Shown here: positions 46,692 to 58,715 of the stretch, one piece after another | Layout of the letters: every line of letters begins with the position of its first letter | Numbering within the stretch: position 1 is the stretch's first letter | DNA from: Welwitschia mirabilis | Taxonomy: Eukaryota; Gnetophyta; Gnetopsida; Welwitschiales | Length of the DNA: 64,000 nt | NCBI GenBank assembly: GCA_051453625.1 | Contig: JBOZIK010000001.1 | Location: 133,724,074 to 133,788,073 of the forward strand | Direction of reading: 5' to 3' | The notes under the pieces: model-generated | What the model was told of the DNA's origin: nothing | Database searches by the model: none | The model's input: only the letters and a program-made list of their open reading frames with translations | Program-made: the position numbers and the translations under genes

Positions 46692-48072
46692 TGTATTAGC
46701 ATGCAAAAATCTACATTTAGACCAAGTGTATTTGACTAATTTAGCTTAGTTAAAGATATTAAAATAACTTCTTTATCATTAAATTATATCTTCAAGCCTT
46801 TTTTTGACCTTATGCACTTTTCCATGATAATTTTAGGTAATTTGATGCATTCTAGAAGACATAATGAAATTTGAAGATAATTAAGCAAAAAACATCGGTG
46901 CCACTAACGTGGCCACTAGCATTACTGGTTCTTTGAAGTCAAATGCATCCAAAACTATGTTCTAGAACTTCTATGGGAAGTGATCAAATTACAGTTATGG
47001 AATTAATCAGTTATTACATCAAAAACAACTAATATCCTCCTGACACATGATGATAGCACAAGTGACATGTGGCAATGACATGTGACAAGGACATGTGTGA
47101 TGACATGGGAGACACATGGTGATAAAACTAGCTGTTAGAAGCATCATGATCCAAATCCAACATTATGACCACTTTCACTAGAAAATAAATATCCTCCTCA
47201 AAACTACATGATGAAAAATGTAACTATCTAAAGTGTTAGCTTTCTAATTGAAACCACCACATACCACTATAACCTAAAGTCTTATAATCACATTAACCCT
47301 ACCCTTCCTTATAAAAGGGCATTGATCCCTCATTTGTAAAGAGCTTTAGCTAGTGGAAAATAGGTGGAATTCTTAGAGTGTTAAGTCAACATGGCATTCT
47401 AAGCTCCTCCTTTGGAAGCAAGCTAGTTTCGATGCTAGATTTAAGAAGTTTATACCTGCTTTACTTTCATTCTTCTATGTAATGTAATTTTTGATTTTTC
47501 ATGAATGGTAGTTATTTACTTTTTATTTTTAACACAAGTAACATTGTACTTTTAATATTTAAGTAGAATTACATTGTTAAGTTATTTTATTTACTGAGTG
47601 AATTTCTTGAGGTTACTTCTAAGATTTGTAATCATTATTATTTGATGGATCTTATACATAGTAGTTCATACTTTACATGCTCATGAAGGGATACGAAGGA
47701 TCAAAGGAACTAAATAATTCACCAACACTCATGTGGTGAATGAGATTATCTCACCATGACCTAAGCCTTAAAATTACTTAATAATCTTATGATTATTTTA
47801 GAAAGTTATAGGATATTGTTAAAGTAAATTTTTTACAAGTGGATGATCTAAGCTATATCTTGGTTCATTTTCTAAATTTACTAGTAAAATTTTAAAAATC
47901 ATCACAAATTTACTTTTATTTTATTTTGATCTCTTACAAGTTATAAAACATTGTGTTGCCTCTATCAAGTCATATCTTCATTTATCCCTATGAAAGAATA
48001 AAACTAGGTACTTACCTAAACTTTATTGAAGTTTACATTTACTACAATGAATACACAGTTTTCTTATGAACA
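46692..48072 (+). repeat. 3' LTR of nested gypsy element
   Basis: Starts TGTATTAGCATGCAAAAAT after GTTATAGGA and ends TTCTTATGAACA, after which family C copia sequence resumes (TTCATCATGAGG). TATA box TATAAAAG at 47310-47317. Clearly diverged from the 5' LTR by many substitutions, so the insertion is not recent. Confidence 0.85.
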
Positions 48073-49540
48073 TTCATCATGAGGTACATGCTCCCTCATA
48101 TTGACAAAGTCAAAATTTTCAAAGACTACATTAGATTTAAAAATTTGAGCATCATCAAGGGAATTAGATTCTTTAGTTACTACATTTGTCTTAGGTATAG
48201 ACTTTATCTTGTTCAAAAAATCCTATAGAAGTTTGTGGATGACCTTGTCTGTCACATTGTGAACACTAATATTTGTTCTTCTTAGGAATGATAGTATTCT
48301 GAACTTACTTTTTATTTTGCTAAGTCTAATTAGGCTTCTTATTTGGCTATTTTCATGGAGTCTTACACTTATCATGATGTGATTCCTTTTACTGATGCAA
48401 TTTGCTGGTAAACTATTTATTTTAACAAGAGGGATCATGATAATAAAAAACTTTACACGTGGCATCAAAGGAATAAGATCCTATGAAGTTAAACTAAGCT
48501 TCTACAGAAATGAGGTTCTTACTGAGCATATGAAAATTTATATTATTCAATTACTTACTATCATATAGTGATATAACATAGCCACAAAAATAGAATTCTT
48601 TTAAATAATAGTGGATCAAGTTGACATAATAAATGTAAACTTGTTTTTGTAAATCAATCTCTGCTACCTTTTCCTGAATGTCTCACATTTATGTAATTAA
48701 TTGTTGTAACTTTCCTTTTGCATAATGCAAAATATTCATGTGATTTATGAGATTAAGAAGCTCTAGATCATTATTAGAGTAGAATATGTCCCTCAAGATA
48801 TAATAGTTGGTGTAGCTTGTTTCATCTGATCAACCAACATTTTGCGTCAATAGGTGACAGATTTTTACATATACTCTATCAAGGTTTTTGTTAATAACTT
48901 ACCAAGTAACTTATTTAGCCAGATCTTCAGAGGTGCATTGTCATTAATCAAAAATTCTTTTTCATAATTATAAATCCACATGGTTGATATAAAATCCTCA
49001 TACAAAACCTCACATAACTAATCATCTTAAAGAGTAACTCCAATGTTAGCCATGACCCTAATGGTGAGTATGGGTATGAATGATTATGATAACCATTGAA
49101 TCTTTGCCTTTGAAGATGATGATGAATATGCCATGATGGAGAAAGAATAAGTACTAGAAGAGAGTTAACAAGCTGTGCAGTAAAGTTGAGAATCAAAGGG
49201 ATCTTACTCTCATCCACAATTAAAAGTAATCTATCTATCACATAAAGAAGTCTTGTTAAATCCAAAAAGAATATAAGAAATAGGATTAAGAGAAGTTACA
49301 AGAAAAGGGAACTTTCTCTTATCCACAATATCAAGTGATCTATCTAAGACATAATGCAACAAAAACAAAGAGACGAAATGTCATCATAGAGAGGTATAGT
49401 TATAACAAAATGGAATCAAACTCAAAAATCAAGTGATCTATCCAAATCATAAAGTATAATAACCAAGAAACCCCTCAACTAATGAAAACCTACATGCATG
49501 AGAAAGAAAAACAAATTTTCTTTATTTAAGATTCCCTAAT
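48073..49540 (-). pseudogene. family C copy 2 gag and zinc-knuckle region
   Basis: Continuation of the copia right of the gypsy insertion. On the minus strand a TNISVHNVTDKVIHKL stretch (about 48225-48275) is the degraded knuckle region seen in copy 1, and gag-like sequence follows upstream to 49265 (MDLTRLLYVIDRLLLIVDESK at its start). Two leader-type motifs (AGGGATCTTACTCTCATCC at 49198 and GAACTTTCTCTTATCC at 49309) lie at its upstream edge. No intact frame. Confidence 0.55.
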
Positions 49541-49557
49541 GTGAGTGAAGTAATTTT

Positions 49558-49770
49558 TTTTTTTTATTTGAAAGCGAGTTGGAAGATCTTTTTTGTTTTT
49601 TTTGAAGGTAATGGTGGGAAGGTAATTTTATGCTACATAAATTCCCAGTCGCACATGGGCCTATGTAAACTTTCCATTTTTAATGTTCCTTGCCAACATG
49701 AGGATTTAAACTCTAGACTTCTGGGTTCATGTGTCCATGACCTTATCACTTTGGTAGGTTGTCATTGATA
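49558..49770 (-). mobile_element. tRNA-derived SINE, copy 2
   Basis: Reverse complement aligns with the SINE at 34725: AAAGTGATAAGGTCATGGAC against AGAGTGGTAAGGTCACAGAC, ACACATGAACCCAGAAGTC against ACACATGGACCCAGAGGTC, and GCATAAAATTACCTTCCCAC against GCACAAAATTACCTATCCGC. B box AGTTTAAATCCTC. The A-rich tail is at the left (TTTTTTGTTTTTTTTGAAGG on the plus strand). Flanking near-repeats GTGAAGTAATTTT (49545-49557) and GCGAAGTAGATTTT (49771-49784) are the target-site duplication, now with two differences. It lacks the 83-bp internal duplication. Inserted in the leader of family C copy 2. Confidence 0.8.
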
Positions 49771-49784
49771 GCGAAGTAGATTTT

Positions 49785-52370
49785 AATGTAGGGAACCTAA
49801 ATTGATTATTAGGTGATGAAAATGCTAAAATTGGTTAATTTTAAAGTATACTCGCAAATCTGGTTAGTGATCATGTCCTCTCCAAGGATGGTACCCTTTC
49901 TTCAAAGGTAATAAAAAGACAAAATGTGAATCACGTCAATGAAGCATCTAAGTTATTGGCCAGTTTTGGTTACCTCAGTTATATACCCCCCTTGAGGGAG
50001 AGTACCATATAATATTGGTGACCTACTTATATCTTAGACTCAATAAATTTTAAAATTTATTAAACCTCTATTCCTTGGTGTTGAAATCCAAGTAGACCCT
50101 ATCACTATGTCTCTGACGTACATCCAATATACCCTTGATTACCAAGGCATCTGTAGGAATCTAGACCTTGAGGTACCTAGGAAGTTTCTACTTAAGAGAA
50201 TCACAACTCTCTGTACAGCTTGAACCTTATGTAATTACAACTACATAAGAAGCTTTAGAAGGTGGCATAAAGCTGACACAGATCTCTGTCTACATAAGGC
50301 TCCCCATGCCCACCACTAACCAAAACTTACTACTGGTGAAAATCATTAAGCATATAAGGGGTGAAAAGTAATTTTCCTTTTTATTACCTTAATTAAGTAA
50401 AATTAATAAAATTATTAAGTATGAAGAGAAAGCAAAAGACCAACACACATTTTTAAAAAAAAGGACTTATTATGGTATAGTTAAGCGAAGTAGAACTTAC
50501 TCACCACCCAACTTAGTTTAATCTATCCACATCACAAAACTAGGTCCAAAGAAAAGAAAACATTAAGTGAATTGATCTTATTTCATGACCCATCTTGACT
50601 TGATGAGATATATTTTGGCTTGTAAAGATTTAAAAAAAGCCAAAAAACTCAAAAAACTCAAAAAAGAAATAAAAAGGAAGCTTAAAACTAAAGAAAAAAG
50701 CTTAAAAAAACAAATTAAGGGATCTTATTCAACATCCCAATTTGATTTGATGATAAAAAGTGAGTTTTTGGTTTACAAGTTTAAAAAATACCCAAAAAAA
50801 CTTGAAAAATAACTTAAAATGCTCAAAAATCAAAGAAATGCAAAAAATTGTGCATGTGTGCAAAACAAAGCTACAAGTGAGATAATTGCTAACTAGAGGG
50901 CATGTGTGTAAAATTAGGCAATGGCTAAGTAATAGTGTAGAAAAACTACATGTGCGTAAGACAGAGCTAAAAGCTAAGCAACTGTTTAGAATCCTGCATG
51001 TGCAAATAATAGAGAAGAATGCTAATACAAATTAAAGAAAAACACTTTTTTCACCTCTTATCCTTAAACCTATGATCTCCAAGGTAATAGGAAAAGCCCT
51101 TTACCACTACACCAATGCATTATTTGGTGTTTTAAAAAGGTGTCATGATCCTAATGACAACAATATGCATGCTAATCAATGGATGACAAATTGTCAGTAT
51201 GAAGTGGCTGGCTAAAGGAGGCTAATTGTGGTTAAATAAAAGCTAGACAATAGATCATAGAGGAGCTTAAATGTTGTGGCAGATTACTATCTGTGGGAGG
51301 AAGCATAGTTATGAGTGACAGGACTGGCAACGTAGGTGGCGGGAGTAAAAAGGATGTTGAGTCAAAGACTGAGGTTGCTTACAACTAAGAGAAGTAAAAA
51401 CACATGACTAAGTGCAAGGGCACAGATTGTAAATAGCAGATTACCAAGCAATTGAGAGAAATAAGAATCAGTAATAGCACTAGGAGAAAGCAATAGCTTC
51501 AAATAAAATCTAGTAGAGGAGTAAAGGTAGAGTTGTAGTAGCCAGTGCAAGCAAGCAAGCAGGCTAGCATAGGCAAAGAGGTTGAAGGCACAAGTAACAT
51601 GGGTTGGTAAGAGAAAAATGGTAATGCGATAGAGAATAAATAATTGACACAGTAGAGAGTTAGAACGTGGCACATAGACAATACTAAGAGAGCAAGCAGA
51701 ACAAGTAGACATGCAGTAGAACACAGAGGCACATAGTGGGAAAAAACATGGAGCAGTTGACATGGTAACTAAAATTGCAACACTGATAGGTCAGTAGAAG
51801 GAGAACGCACCTATAGAGGGTTGAGGATGCAACATCAGAAAGTAGAGAAAGCATAATTTCTATAAGCCAAGTGAGACAAAGAGGTAGGAGTGGCATGTTG
51901 AAGGCTACAGTAGAAGAGTAGCACGAAAGTGTAGAGAAGGAGCATGTAGTTGGTAAAAAGAGAACTCCTGCCCCGCACCTTGTCAACCACCCAAAAAGAA
52001 TTATTTTGCTTTAAAAAATATTTATATTTATTTAAAAATAAAATATATTTTCTTCTTTAAAAATTTAGATTTTCTTTAAAAAAGAATTCCTAAAAACATG
52101 CCCTGTGAAAAAAGCATGTTCCCTTAAAAAAAAAATTTCTATTTTTCTAAACAAGGCCCTTTTCCCTAAAAAAATTGAATTTAATTTTAAAAAGAGACTT
52201 TTAAAAAAACGAAAAAAGACAAAAAAGAGAAAAACAACAAGTTTAGGATATAAAAAGAAAGGGCCAAAATAGAAGCCTAAGAATTCCTTGAAGAGGATTA
52301 AAAAAGCTCCAAAGAGGTCATAAGAAGCTTCAAATCTTGGACAAAAAGAGCTCCTCAAGATCTTCTTGAA
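49785..52370 (-). other. family C copy 2 long leader region
   Basis: About 2.6 kb with no credible gene on either strand. Blocks at 49880-50340 (for example ATATACCCCCCTTGAGGGAGA) match copy 1 at 30400-30830. GATCTTATTCAACATCC-type motifs recur at 50492, 50571 and 50719. A less AT-rich, purine-rich plus strand at 51150-51990 produces long but meaningless minus-strand open frames. Confidence 0.5.
51053..51117 (-). other. tRNA-like / SINE-head relic
   Basis: The minus strand reads GCATTGGTGTAGTGGTAAAG (A-box-like) and, about 30 nt on, CATAGGTTTAAGGATAAG (B-box-like, degraded). Spacing is tRNA-like. No tail or duplication found. Confidence 0.35.
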
Positions 52371-52383
52371 AGTTATGATACCA
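52371..52383 (-). promoter_or_regulatory. family C copy 2 primer-binding site
   Basis: The minus strand reads TGGTATCATAACT, two bases after the LTR end CCCAACA. This is the copia tRNA-Met-type PBS (TGGTATCAGAGC) with few changes and fixes the orientation of the element. Confidence 0.8.
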
Positions 52384-52385
52384 CT

Positions 52386-52576
52386 TGTTGGGAAACAAAA
52401 GAACAAAAATCACAAGTGGTCTTTTTCTAAAATCAAATCTTTATTTCTCTCAAATATTCTTTATTTTGTATTACAAAGAAGAGCTTTCTTCCAAAGGCAA
52501 GCATACCATTAGGGGTTTACTAGGGTTTTCACATTTCCCTAAGTATAGGACCATCATGTGCATACAAACCTTAATA
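52386..52576 (-). repeat. family C copy 2 5' LTR
   Basis: Short LTR of about 175-190 bp. In plus-strand reading it starts TGTTGGGAAAC next to the PBS and runs through CTAGGGTTTTCACATTTCCC to about ATGTGCATACAAACC. LINE unit sequence (TAATATGGAGAAAAATTTTA) resumes immediately after. Confidence 0.7.
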
Positions 52577-53636
52577 GTAATATGGAGAAAAATTTTATAG
52601 AACATCACTAGGATTTGTTAGTATATATGAAATACATAAATATAAAAAATATTAATAAGGTTATTTCTCTTATAATAGACATTAGGAGATGTTCAATTAT
52701 AGTTTCTTAAAAAGTAACCTACTATGAAAGAGATTGAGGAAACTTTATTTAAAATGAAGCCTAGTAAGTTTCCAAGTCTAAATGGTCTTTCTATTGAATT
52801 TATCTAATATTATTAAGATATTATTAAAGATGATATTTTAGCTACTCATTTATAGCTTTGAAATTCAAGACAAAATCTAAAGGATTTTTCTTCTATTTGG
52901 ATTATTCTAAACAAAATAGATTCTTTTAAATTTTAAACCACTAATCTTATGTAATGTTATTTTAAATAGCGTTAAAAGTTCTTACAGAAAGAATAAAAAT
53001 TGTTCTTCTAGTTTTAATTTTAGATTTATAAGAAGTATTTAGAAATGGAAGATGTATTTTAAATCAAGTAATTTTTGTTCATGAGGTATTCTCTACTAGT
53101 AAATAGAGAAATCTAATGTGACATTCAAATTAGATATAAGAAAAGCATATGATAAAGTGAGCTAGCATTTTCTTAAAGTCAAAATAAAAAATTTGGTTTT
53201 TTTAATGATGAAAAAAATTATTAAAAACTTGTTATAACTCTTCATATCTTTCTATTATATTAAAAAGTGATTTGCATGAATATTATAATAATAAAAATGA
53301 AATTTTATAAGGAGATAGCTTATTGCTATTTCTTTTTCTTTTTGTTGGCAAAAATATTAGGAGTAATCATTGGTGAGGCTCAAATAAATAACTCCTCCAT
53401 AGGTATTGAAGTTGTAAAAGGTGATCCTAATTTAGCTCATGTTTAAGATATGATCATACTTTTATATTTTGTATGAATAGAATAAATTAAGATTTGGAAT
53501 ATATTAAAAATCTTTTCTAAAACTCTTGGTTTAAGTATGATCTTCATAAAAGTGGGAATTCTAATCTTATAATGGATCAGAGACATAAAAAAAGTGCAAG
53601 GTGTTTTAAATTGATTAAGAAAGATGAGTTGACAAA
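52577..53636 (+). repeat. RT unit 1 (5' end at 38300-38515)
   Basis: Palm motif A reads LDIRKAYDKV (53130-53159, Asp kept). The motif C position (53452-53457) reads Asp-His instead of Asp-Asp. The FLLAKILGVIIG region at 53330-53370 is well preserved. Confidence 0.8.
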
Positions 53637-54922
53637 TGATTTAGATAATAAAGAAAGGAAATTACTTTAGGATTTTATATTTTAAAAAAACAAGAGTATT
53701 TTTACTAATTCCAAAGAGAAAAACATTAGTAAATCAAAGAAGTATTACAAATTATAAATTTTTTCCCTCACTTGTATTCTGTAAAATGAAAAAACTATAG
53801 TTTGATTCGTCATCTTCAAGATGGAACATTATAAGATTTTTAATGATACTTATAATATGTCAAAAAATTTTATAGAATATCACTAGGATATGTTAATAGA
53901 TACAAAATAAATAAATATAGAAAATATTAATAAGGCTATTTCTTTTATAACAAACATTTAGGAGATGTTCAATTATAGTTTATTGAAAAATAACCTACTA
54001 TGATTAAGAAAGCCTTATTTTAAATGAAGCCCATAAGTTTTCAAGTCTAAATGGTTTTCCTATTAATTTTTTTTTCAATACTATTAGGAGATTGTTAAAG
54101 ATGATATTTTAGCTACTTGTTTGAAGTTTTAAAATTAAAGACAAATTCTAAAGGATTTTTCTTCTATGTGGATAATTTTAAACAAAACAGATGCTTTTAT
54201 ATTTTAGACCACCAAGCTCATGTAATGTTATTTTAAATAATGTTAAAAGCTCTTGTAGAAAGATTAAAAAATATTCTTTCAATTTTGATTTTAGGTTTAT
54301 AAGAAGGGTTTATAAAGGAAAGACATATTTTAAATCATAATTTCAGTTCACAAGGTATTCTTGACTAATAAATAGAAAAAGCCTAACATGACATTCAAAT
54401 TAAAAATGAGAAAAGCATATGATAAAGTGAACTGGTATTTTGAAAAGTCATAATTAAAAATTTTGATTCTTTTGAATGATGGAAAAAATTATTAAAAGCT
54501 TGTTATAGCTCTTCATATCTTTCTATTACATTAAAAGATGATTTGCATGAATATTTTAATAGTAAAAATAAAATGTGATAAGCAGATAGCGTATTGCCTT
54601 TTCTTTTCTTTTCTTTTCTTTTTTTTGTTGTCAAAATATTAGGTGTAATCATTGGTAAGATTCAAATAGGTAAGTTTTCCATAGGCATAAAAGTTGTAAA
54701 ATGTGATCCTAATTTAATTCATGTTCGAGATGTGATGATACTTTGATATTTTATGTAGAGGAAACAAGAAATTTTAAAATTTGGGATATATCAAAAATCT
54801 TTTCTAAAACTTAGTTTGAGTATGATCTTCATAAAAGTCTAGATTCTAATTTCGACATGGATCACAGATGGATTTAAAAAATGCAAGGTATTTTAAATTG
54901 ATTAAGAAAGATGAGTTAATAG
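53637..54922 (+). repeat. RT unit 2
   Basis: Motif A reads LKMRKAYDKV (54400-54429), Asp replaced by Lys. Motif C keeps DDTLIF (54734-54751). Contains a CTTTT microsatellite at 54597-54622. Confidence 0.8.
54597..54622 (+). repeat. (CTTTT)n microsatellite
   Basis: About four CTTTT units then a T run, only in RT unit 2, so it arose after the units were formed. Confidence 0.9.
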
Positions 54923-56209
54923 ATGATTTAGATCATTAAAAAAAAATTGCATTCAGATTTTTATACATTGCAAAAATGGGAGTAGTTTTCTTACTTACAA
55001 AGAGAAATACATTAGTGAATTAAAGAAAGCAACAAAAATTCTTATTTCTTTCATTTTTTTCTGCACATGTCTCCTACGAAATGAAAAAACTATAGTTTTA
55101 TACCTCATCTTTAAGATGGAAAGAATTAAGATGGTTATGATACTCGTCATATGGGTAAAAAATGTATAAAATATCACTATGATTTATTAGTAAATATAAA
55201 ATAAATTGATATGGGTAATATTAATATGGTTGTTTTTATTTTCTTATAACAGACATTTTGGAGATGTTCAATTATAGTTTCTTGAAAAACAACCTCCTAT
55301 GAAAGATATTGAAAAAGCTTTATTTTAAATGAAGCCCAATAAGTTTCCAAATCAACATGGTTTTACTATCTATTTTTTCTAATACTATTATTAAAGATGA
55401 TATTTTAGATACTTATTTAGAGTTTGGAAATTCAAAACTTATTTTGAAGGATTTTTCTTCTATTTGAATAATTTTAAAGAAAACAAATGCTTTTAGATTT
55501 TAGACCACTAAGATTATATAATGTTATTTTAAAGAATGTTAAAGGATTATTGCAAAAAGATTAAAAATTATTCTTTTAGTTTTGAATTTAGATTTTTAAA
55601 GATGATTTATAAATGAACAACATAATTTAAATCAAGTAATTTTTGTTTCATGATGTATTCTCTACCATTAAATAGAAAAAAAACCTAATGTGACATTCAA
55701 ATTAGATATGAGAAAAGCATATGATAAAGTGAACTATTATTTTCTTAAACTCATAATTAAATTTTTTTTTGAATGATGACAAAAGTTATTAAAACCTTAT
55801 TATAACCCTTCATATCTTTCTATTATATTAAAAAGTAATTTACATGAATGTTTTAATAGTAAAAATGAAATTTGATAAGGAGATAACTTATTGCCATTTC
55901 TTTTTCCTTTTGTTGCTAAAATATTAGGACTAATCACTAGTAAGGTTCAAATAGATAACTCTTCCATAGGCATTGAAGTTGTAAAAGATGATCCTCATTT
56001 AACTCATCTTCAAAATGTGATGATACTTTGATATTTTGTAAGAAAAAAATAAAGAATTTTAAAATTTAGGACATATTAAAGATCTTTTCTAAAACTCTTG
56101 GTTTAAATATGATCTTCATATCAGTGTGAATTCTAATTTCAACATGGATCATAGATAGATTCAAAAAATGCAAGATATTTTAAACTGATTAAGAAAGATC
56201 AGTTAACAA
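54923..56209 (+). repeat. RT unit 3
   Basis: The only unit that keeps both motif A Asp (LDMRKAYDKV, 55702-55731) and the motif C pair (DDTLIFC, 56019-56039), though in different frames and with stops elsewhere. Confidence 0.8.
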
Positions 56210-57480
56210 ATGATTTAGATAATAAATAGAGAAAATTTCTTGGGGATCTTTATATTTTACAAAAATGAAAGCAATTTTACCAATTCCAAAGAGTAAAACA
56301 TTAGTGAATAAAAGAAAGTGATACAAATTCTAATTTTTTCCCCATATGTCTCTCATAGAATGAACCAACTATAGTTTGATCCCTCATCTTCAAGATGGAA
56401 AGAATTAAGATGTTTATGATACTTGTAATATGGGGAAAACTTTATAAAATATCATTAAGATTTATTAGTAAATATTAAATACATATAGAAGATATTAATA
56501 AGGTTATTTTTGTTATAATAGACACTTAGGAGATTTTTTATTATAGTTTGTTAAAAAATAACCTACTATGAAAGAGATTGAGGAAACTTTACTTTAAATT
56601 GAAGCCTAATAAGTTTTTAAGTCCATATGGTTTTTTTCCCAATTCTATTAGGAGATTGTTAAAGATGATATTCTAGCTATTTGTTTAGAGTTTTGAAATT
56701 CAAGATAAATTCTTAGGCACTTTTCTTCTATTTAGATAATTTTAAAGAAAACAAATGCTTTTAGATTTTATACCATTAAGCTTATATAATGTTATTTTAA
56801 ATAATGTTGAAAGTTCTTGTAGAAAGATTAAACTTGTTCCCCTAGTTTTGATTTCACATTTATAAGGAGGATTTATAAAGGGAAGACATATTTTAAATCA
56901 AGTAATTTTGGTTCATTAGATATTCTCTACTATTAAATAGAAAAAAAAACCTAATGTCACATTCAAATTAGATATGAGAAAAGCATATGAGAAACTGAAT
57001 TGGTATTTTCTTAAAGTTATAATTAAAAATTTAATTTTTTTAAATGATGGAAAAAAGTATTAGAAGATTATTATAACTCTTCATATATTTCTATCATATT
57101 AAAAAGTGATTTACATGAATATTTTAATAGTAACAATGAAATTTGATAAGGAGATACCGTATTGCCATTTCTTTTTTCTTTTTATTGCCAAAATATTAAG
57201 AGTAATCATTGTTACGTCTCAAATAGATAACTCTTCCATAGGCATTGAAGTTGTAAAAGGTGATTCTAATTTGATTCATTTTCAAGAAGTAATGATACTT
57301 TAATATTTTGTATGGTTGAAATAAAAGATTTTAAAATTTAGGATATATTGAAAACTTTTCTAGAACTCTTGATTTGAGTATAATCTTTATAAAAATGTGT
57401 ATTCTAGATTCAACATGGATTAGAGATAGATTTTAAAAATGCAAGGTATTTTGAATTGGTTAAGAAAGATGAGTTCATAG
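56210..57480 (+). repeat. RT unit 4
   Basis: Motif A LDMRKAYEKL (56968-56997). Motif C position 57291-57296 reads Asn-Asp. Open stretch at 57106-57303 is a shifted frame over the palm. Confidence 0.8.
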
Positions 57481-58715
57481 ATGATTTAGATAATAAAGAA
57501 AGAAAATTGCTTTTTAGATCTTCATATTTTACAAAAATGGGAGTATCTTTACTACTTCCAAAGAGAAAGACATTAGCGAATCAAAGAAAGTAACACAAAC
57601 ACTTTTTTTTTTTTTTTGGCTCACATGTCTTCTACAAAATTAAAAACCTAGAGTTTGATTCCTCATCTTCAAGATGCAAAGAATTAAGATGTTTATGATA
57701 CTCCTAATATGAGGAAAAAGTTTATAGAATATCACTAGAATTTGTTAGTAAATACAAAATAAATTAACATGGATAATATTAATAAGGTTGTTTTCTTATA
57801 ACAAACATTAAGAGAACAATCTACTATGAAAGAGATTAAGGAAGCTTTAATTTAAATGAAGCCTAATATGTTTTCAAGTCCAAATGGTTTTCTTATTGAT
57901 TTTTCATAATACTAGGAGATTGCTAAAGATGATATTTTGGCTAGTTGTTTAAAGTTTTAAAATTTAAGATAAATTTTAAAGAATTTTTCTTTTATTTGTA
58001 TAATTTTAAAGAAAATAAATTCTTTTAGATTTTAGACCATTAAGCTTATATAACATTGTTTTAAATAATGTTAACATTTCTTGCACAAAGATTAAAAATT
58101 ATTAGTCTAATTTTGATTGTAGATTTATAAGAATGATTTACAAATGGAAGACATATTTTAAATCAAGTTATTTTGGTTTGTGAGGTATTCTCTACCATTA
58201 AATAGAAAAAGCCTAATGTAACACTAAAATTAAATATGAGAAAAGCATATGATAAAGTGAGCTATCATTTTCTTAAAGTAATAACTAAAAAATTTGATTT
58301 TTTTTAAATGATGGCAAAAATTATTAGAATCTTGTTATAACTCTTCATATCTTTATATGATATTAAAGAGTGATTTGCATGAATATTTTAATATTAAAAA
58401 TGAAATTTGATAAGGAGATAGCTTATTACCCTCTCTTTTACCTTTTGTTGCCAAAATATTAGGAGTAATCATTGGTAAGGCTCAAATAGATAGTTCCTCC
58501 ATCGGCATTGAAGTTGTAAAAGGTGATCTTAATTTAGCTTATGTTTAACATGAAATGATACTTTGATATTTTGTATGGAGGAAATAAAGATTTTTAAAAT
58601 TTAGGATATATTAAAATTCTTTTCTAAAACTTTTGGTTTAAGTCTAATCCTCATAAAAGTGTGTCTTATAATTCTAACATGGATCAGAGACAAATTTAAA
58701 AAATGTAAGGTATTT
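57481..58715 (+). repeat. RT unit 5 (continues into the LINE C-terminal region)
   Basis: Motif A LNMRKAYDKV (58230-58259), Asp replaced by Asn. Motif C 58554-58559 reads Asn-Asp. At about 58715 (GCAAGGTATTTT-like end) the sequence leaves the repeat and runs on into the unique RT C-terminal part. Confidence 0.8.

Larger units (their letters stand above)
40735..48072 (+). mobile_element. Ty3/gypsy-like LTR element nested in family C copy 2
   Basis: Two direct repeats of about 1.35-1.4 kb (40735-42130 and 46692-48072) bound ~4.6 kb of internal sequence. After the left LTR is a degraded tRNA-Asp-type PBS as in Athila/Tat gypsy elements. No RT, RNase H or integrase motif is visible inside, so it looks like a non-autonomous derivative. 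On both sides the family C copia continues, and alignment with copy 1 (near 28885) shows the copia sequence joins across it. CATT on both sides (40735 region and 48072-48075) may be part of the target-site duplication. Confidence 0.8.
38516..52576 (-). mobile_element. minus-strand Ty1/copia, family C, copy 2 (inside the LINE)
   Basis: LINE sequence is interrupted at 38515 and resumes at about 52577. From the right: ~190-bp LTR, PBS, ~2.5-kb leader with a SINE, gag (48073-49540), then a gypsy insertion (40735-48072), protease, GAG-pre-integrase and integrase (40734-38900). The RT stops near the ENGTWEL block at about 38950. The 3' LTR and most of RT are not recognisable, so the left end was deleted or is too decayed. 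Confidence 0.75.
52577..58715 (+). repeat. tandem array of LINE RT-derived units (about 1.27-1.29 kb each)
   Basis: Five head-to-tail units, the first cut at its left by the copia insertion. The same landmark (ATGATTTAGAT) falls at about 53637, 54923, 56210 and 57481, giving spacings of about 1286, 1287 and 1271. A second landmark (GAAAAGCATATGA) falls at about 53139, 54409, 55712, 56977 and 58239. Each unit covers the LINE RT from the linker, through the palm (LDMRKAYDKV), to the region after the DD motif and then jumps back to the linker. Confidence 0.85.

Noticed and set aside
49541-49768. 75-codon frame over the second SINE
   Set aside because: Non-coding SINE sequence in antisense.
51362-51986. 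Long Cys/Leu-rich minus-strand open frames (133, 100 and 77 codons)
   Set aside because: They overlap each other in different frames within the copia leader and reflect a purine-rich opposite strand, not a protein.
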